Positions 5,895 through 5,899 of a DNA stretch of 5,899 nucleotides are shown here, piece after piece (positions within the stretch are counted from its first letter, which is position 1; the number at the start of each line of letters is the position of its first letter). The stretch lies in the NCBI GenBank assembly GCA_903925515.1, contig CAIYFP010000426.1, forward strand, positions 1-5,899, in the 5' to 3' direction. The stretch is from an uncultured Verrucomicrobiota bacterium. Lineage in GTDB: Bacteria; Verrucomicrobiota; Verrucomicrobiia; Limisphaerales; UBA9464. The notes below the pieces were generated by a model. The model ran no database searches. It saw only the letters and a list, made by a program, of their open reading frames with translations, and was not told the origin of the DNA. The translations under genes were made by a program, and so were the position numbers.

Positions 5895-5899
5895 TCACC

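Larger units (their letters stand above)
5661..5899. other. Region upstream of the operon, no convincing gene
   Basis: An open frame crosses this region on the minus strand from 5898 and continues to 5548 inside the TIR gene in another frame. Its sequence shows no domain, it is built partly on the inverted repeats, and it overlaps the TIR coding region, so I do not call it a gene. The region holds the weak promoter candidate at 5716-5745 and the two inverted repeats at 5839-5855 and 5866-5894. Nothing else is recognised. Confidence 0.5.

Noticed and set aside
5548..5898. Minus-strand open frame of 116 codons upstream of the TIR gene
   Set aside because: It overlaps the TIR domain in another frame, begins inside an inverted repeat and shows no domain. 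I treat it as a chance frame over the regulatory/repeat region.
1..5899. DGR template repeat or reverse transcriptase inside the window
   Set aside because: I looked for a second copy of the CRSAYR-coding segment on both strands, and for reverse-transcriptase motifs, and found none. If present they lie outside, most likely beyond position 1.

Overview
The window is the start and middle of one minus-strand operon encoding a multi-component, NTPase-regulated conflict (immunity-type) system. In transcription order (right to left) it holds a TIR-domain protein (5633-4284), a MoxR-type AAA+ ATPase (4287-3268), a very large vWA-like protein fused to a C-terminal FGE/C-type-lectin-fold domain (3275-171), and the first 58 codons of a second FGE-domain protein (174 to beyond position 1). 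Every junction is a stop/start overlap of 4, 8 and 4 bases, so the four proteins are almost certainly translationally coupled and made together. About 265 bases upstream of the TIR gene carry no convincing gene; they hold a weak promoter candidate and two inverted repeats.

The likely logic is as follows. The TIR protein is a probable NAD-consuming effector or signalling subunit. The MoxR ATPase and the vWA-like part of the large protein form the classic MoxR-vWA chaperone pair, which is thought to act as a threshold or assembly device. The FGE-fold domain at the end of the large protein looks like a ligand-binding display rather than an enzyme. MoxR-vWA conflict systems whose FGE-type (C-type-lectin-fold) proteins are diversified by diversity-generating retroelements (DGRs) have been described computationally in developmentally complex bacteria. 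The C-terminal 25 residues or so of the FGE domain look like a DGR variable region: NNC codons at the positions where template-type copies usually carry AAC, between conserved GGSW and LGLRL motifs. Right after it, inside the last codons of the gene, lies a row of five short perfect hairpins, each with a three-base loop. A cruciform or hairpin just 3' of the variable region is a known DGR feature. No template repeat or reverse transcriptase is in the window; if present they should lie beyond position 1.

Organism: a high-GC bacterium. The MoxR and FGE genes are extremely GC-rich (a hand count gives 47/60 in 1321-1380), whereas the TIR gene is much less so (34/60 in 4801-4860), which suggests that the TIR module has a different origin. 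The system type and the upstream repeat suggest Verrucomicrobiota or Planctomycetota, but this is only a weak inference. All long plus-strand open frames are shadows of the GC-rich minus-strand genes.
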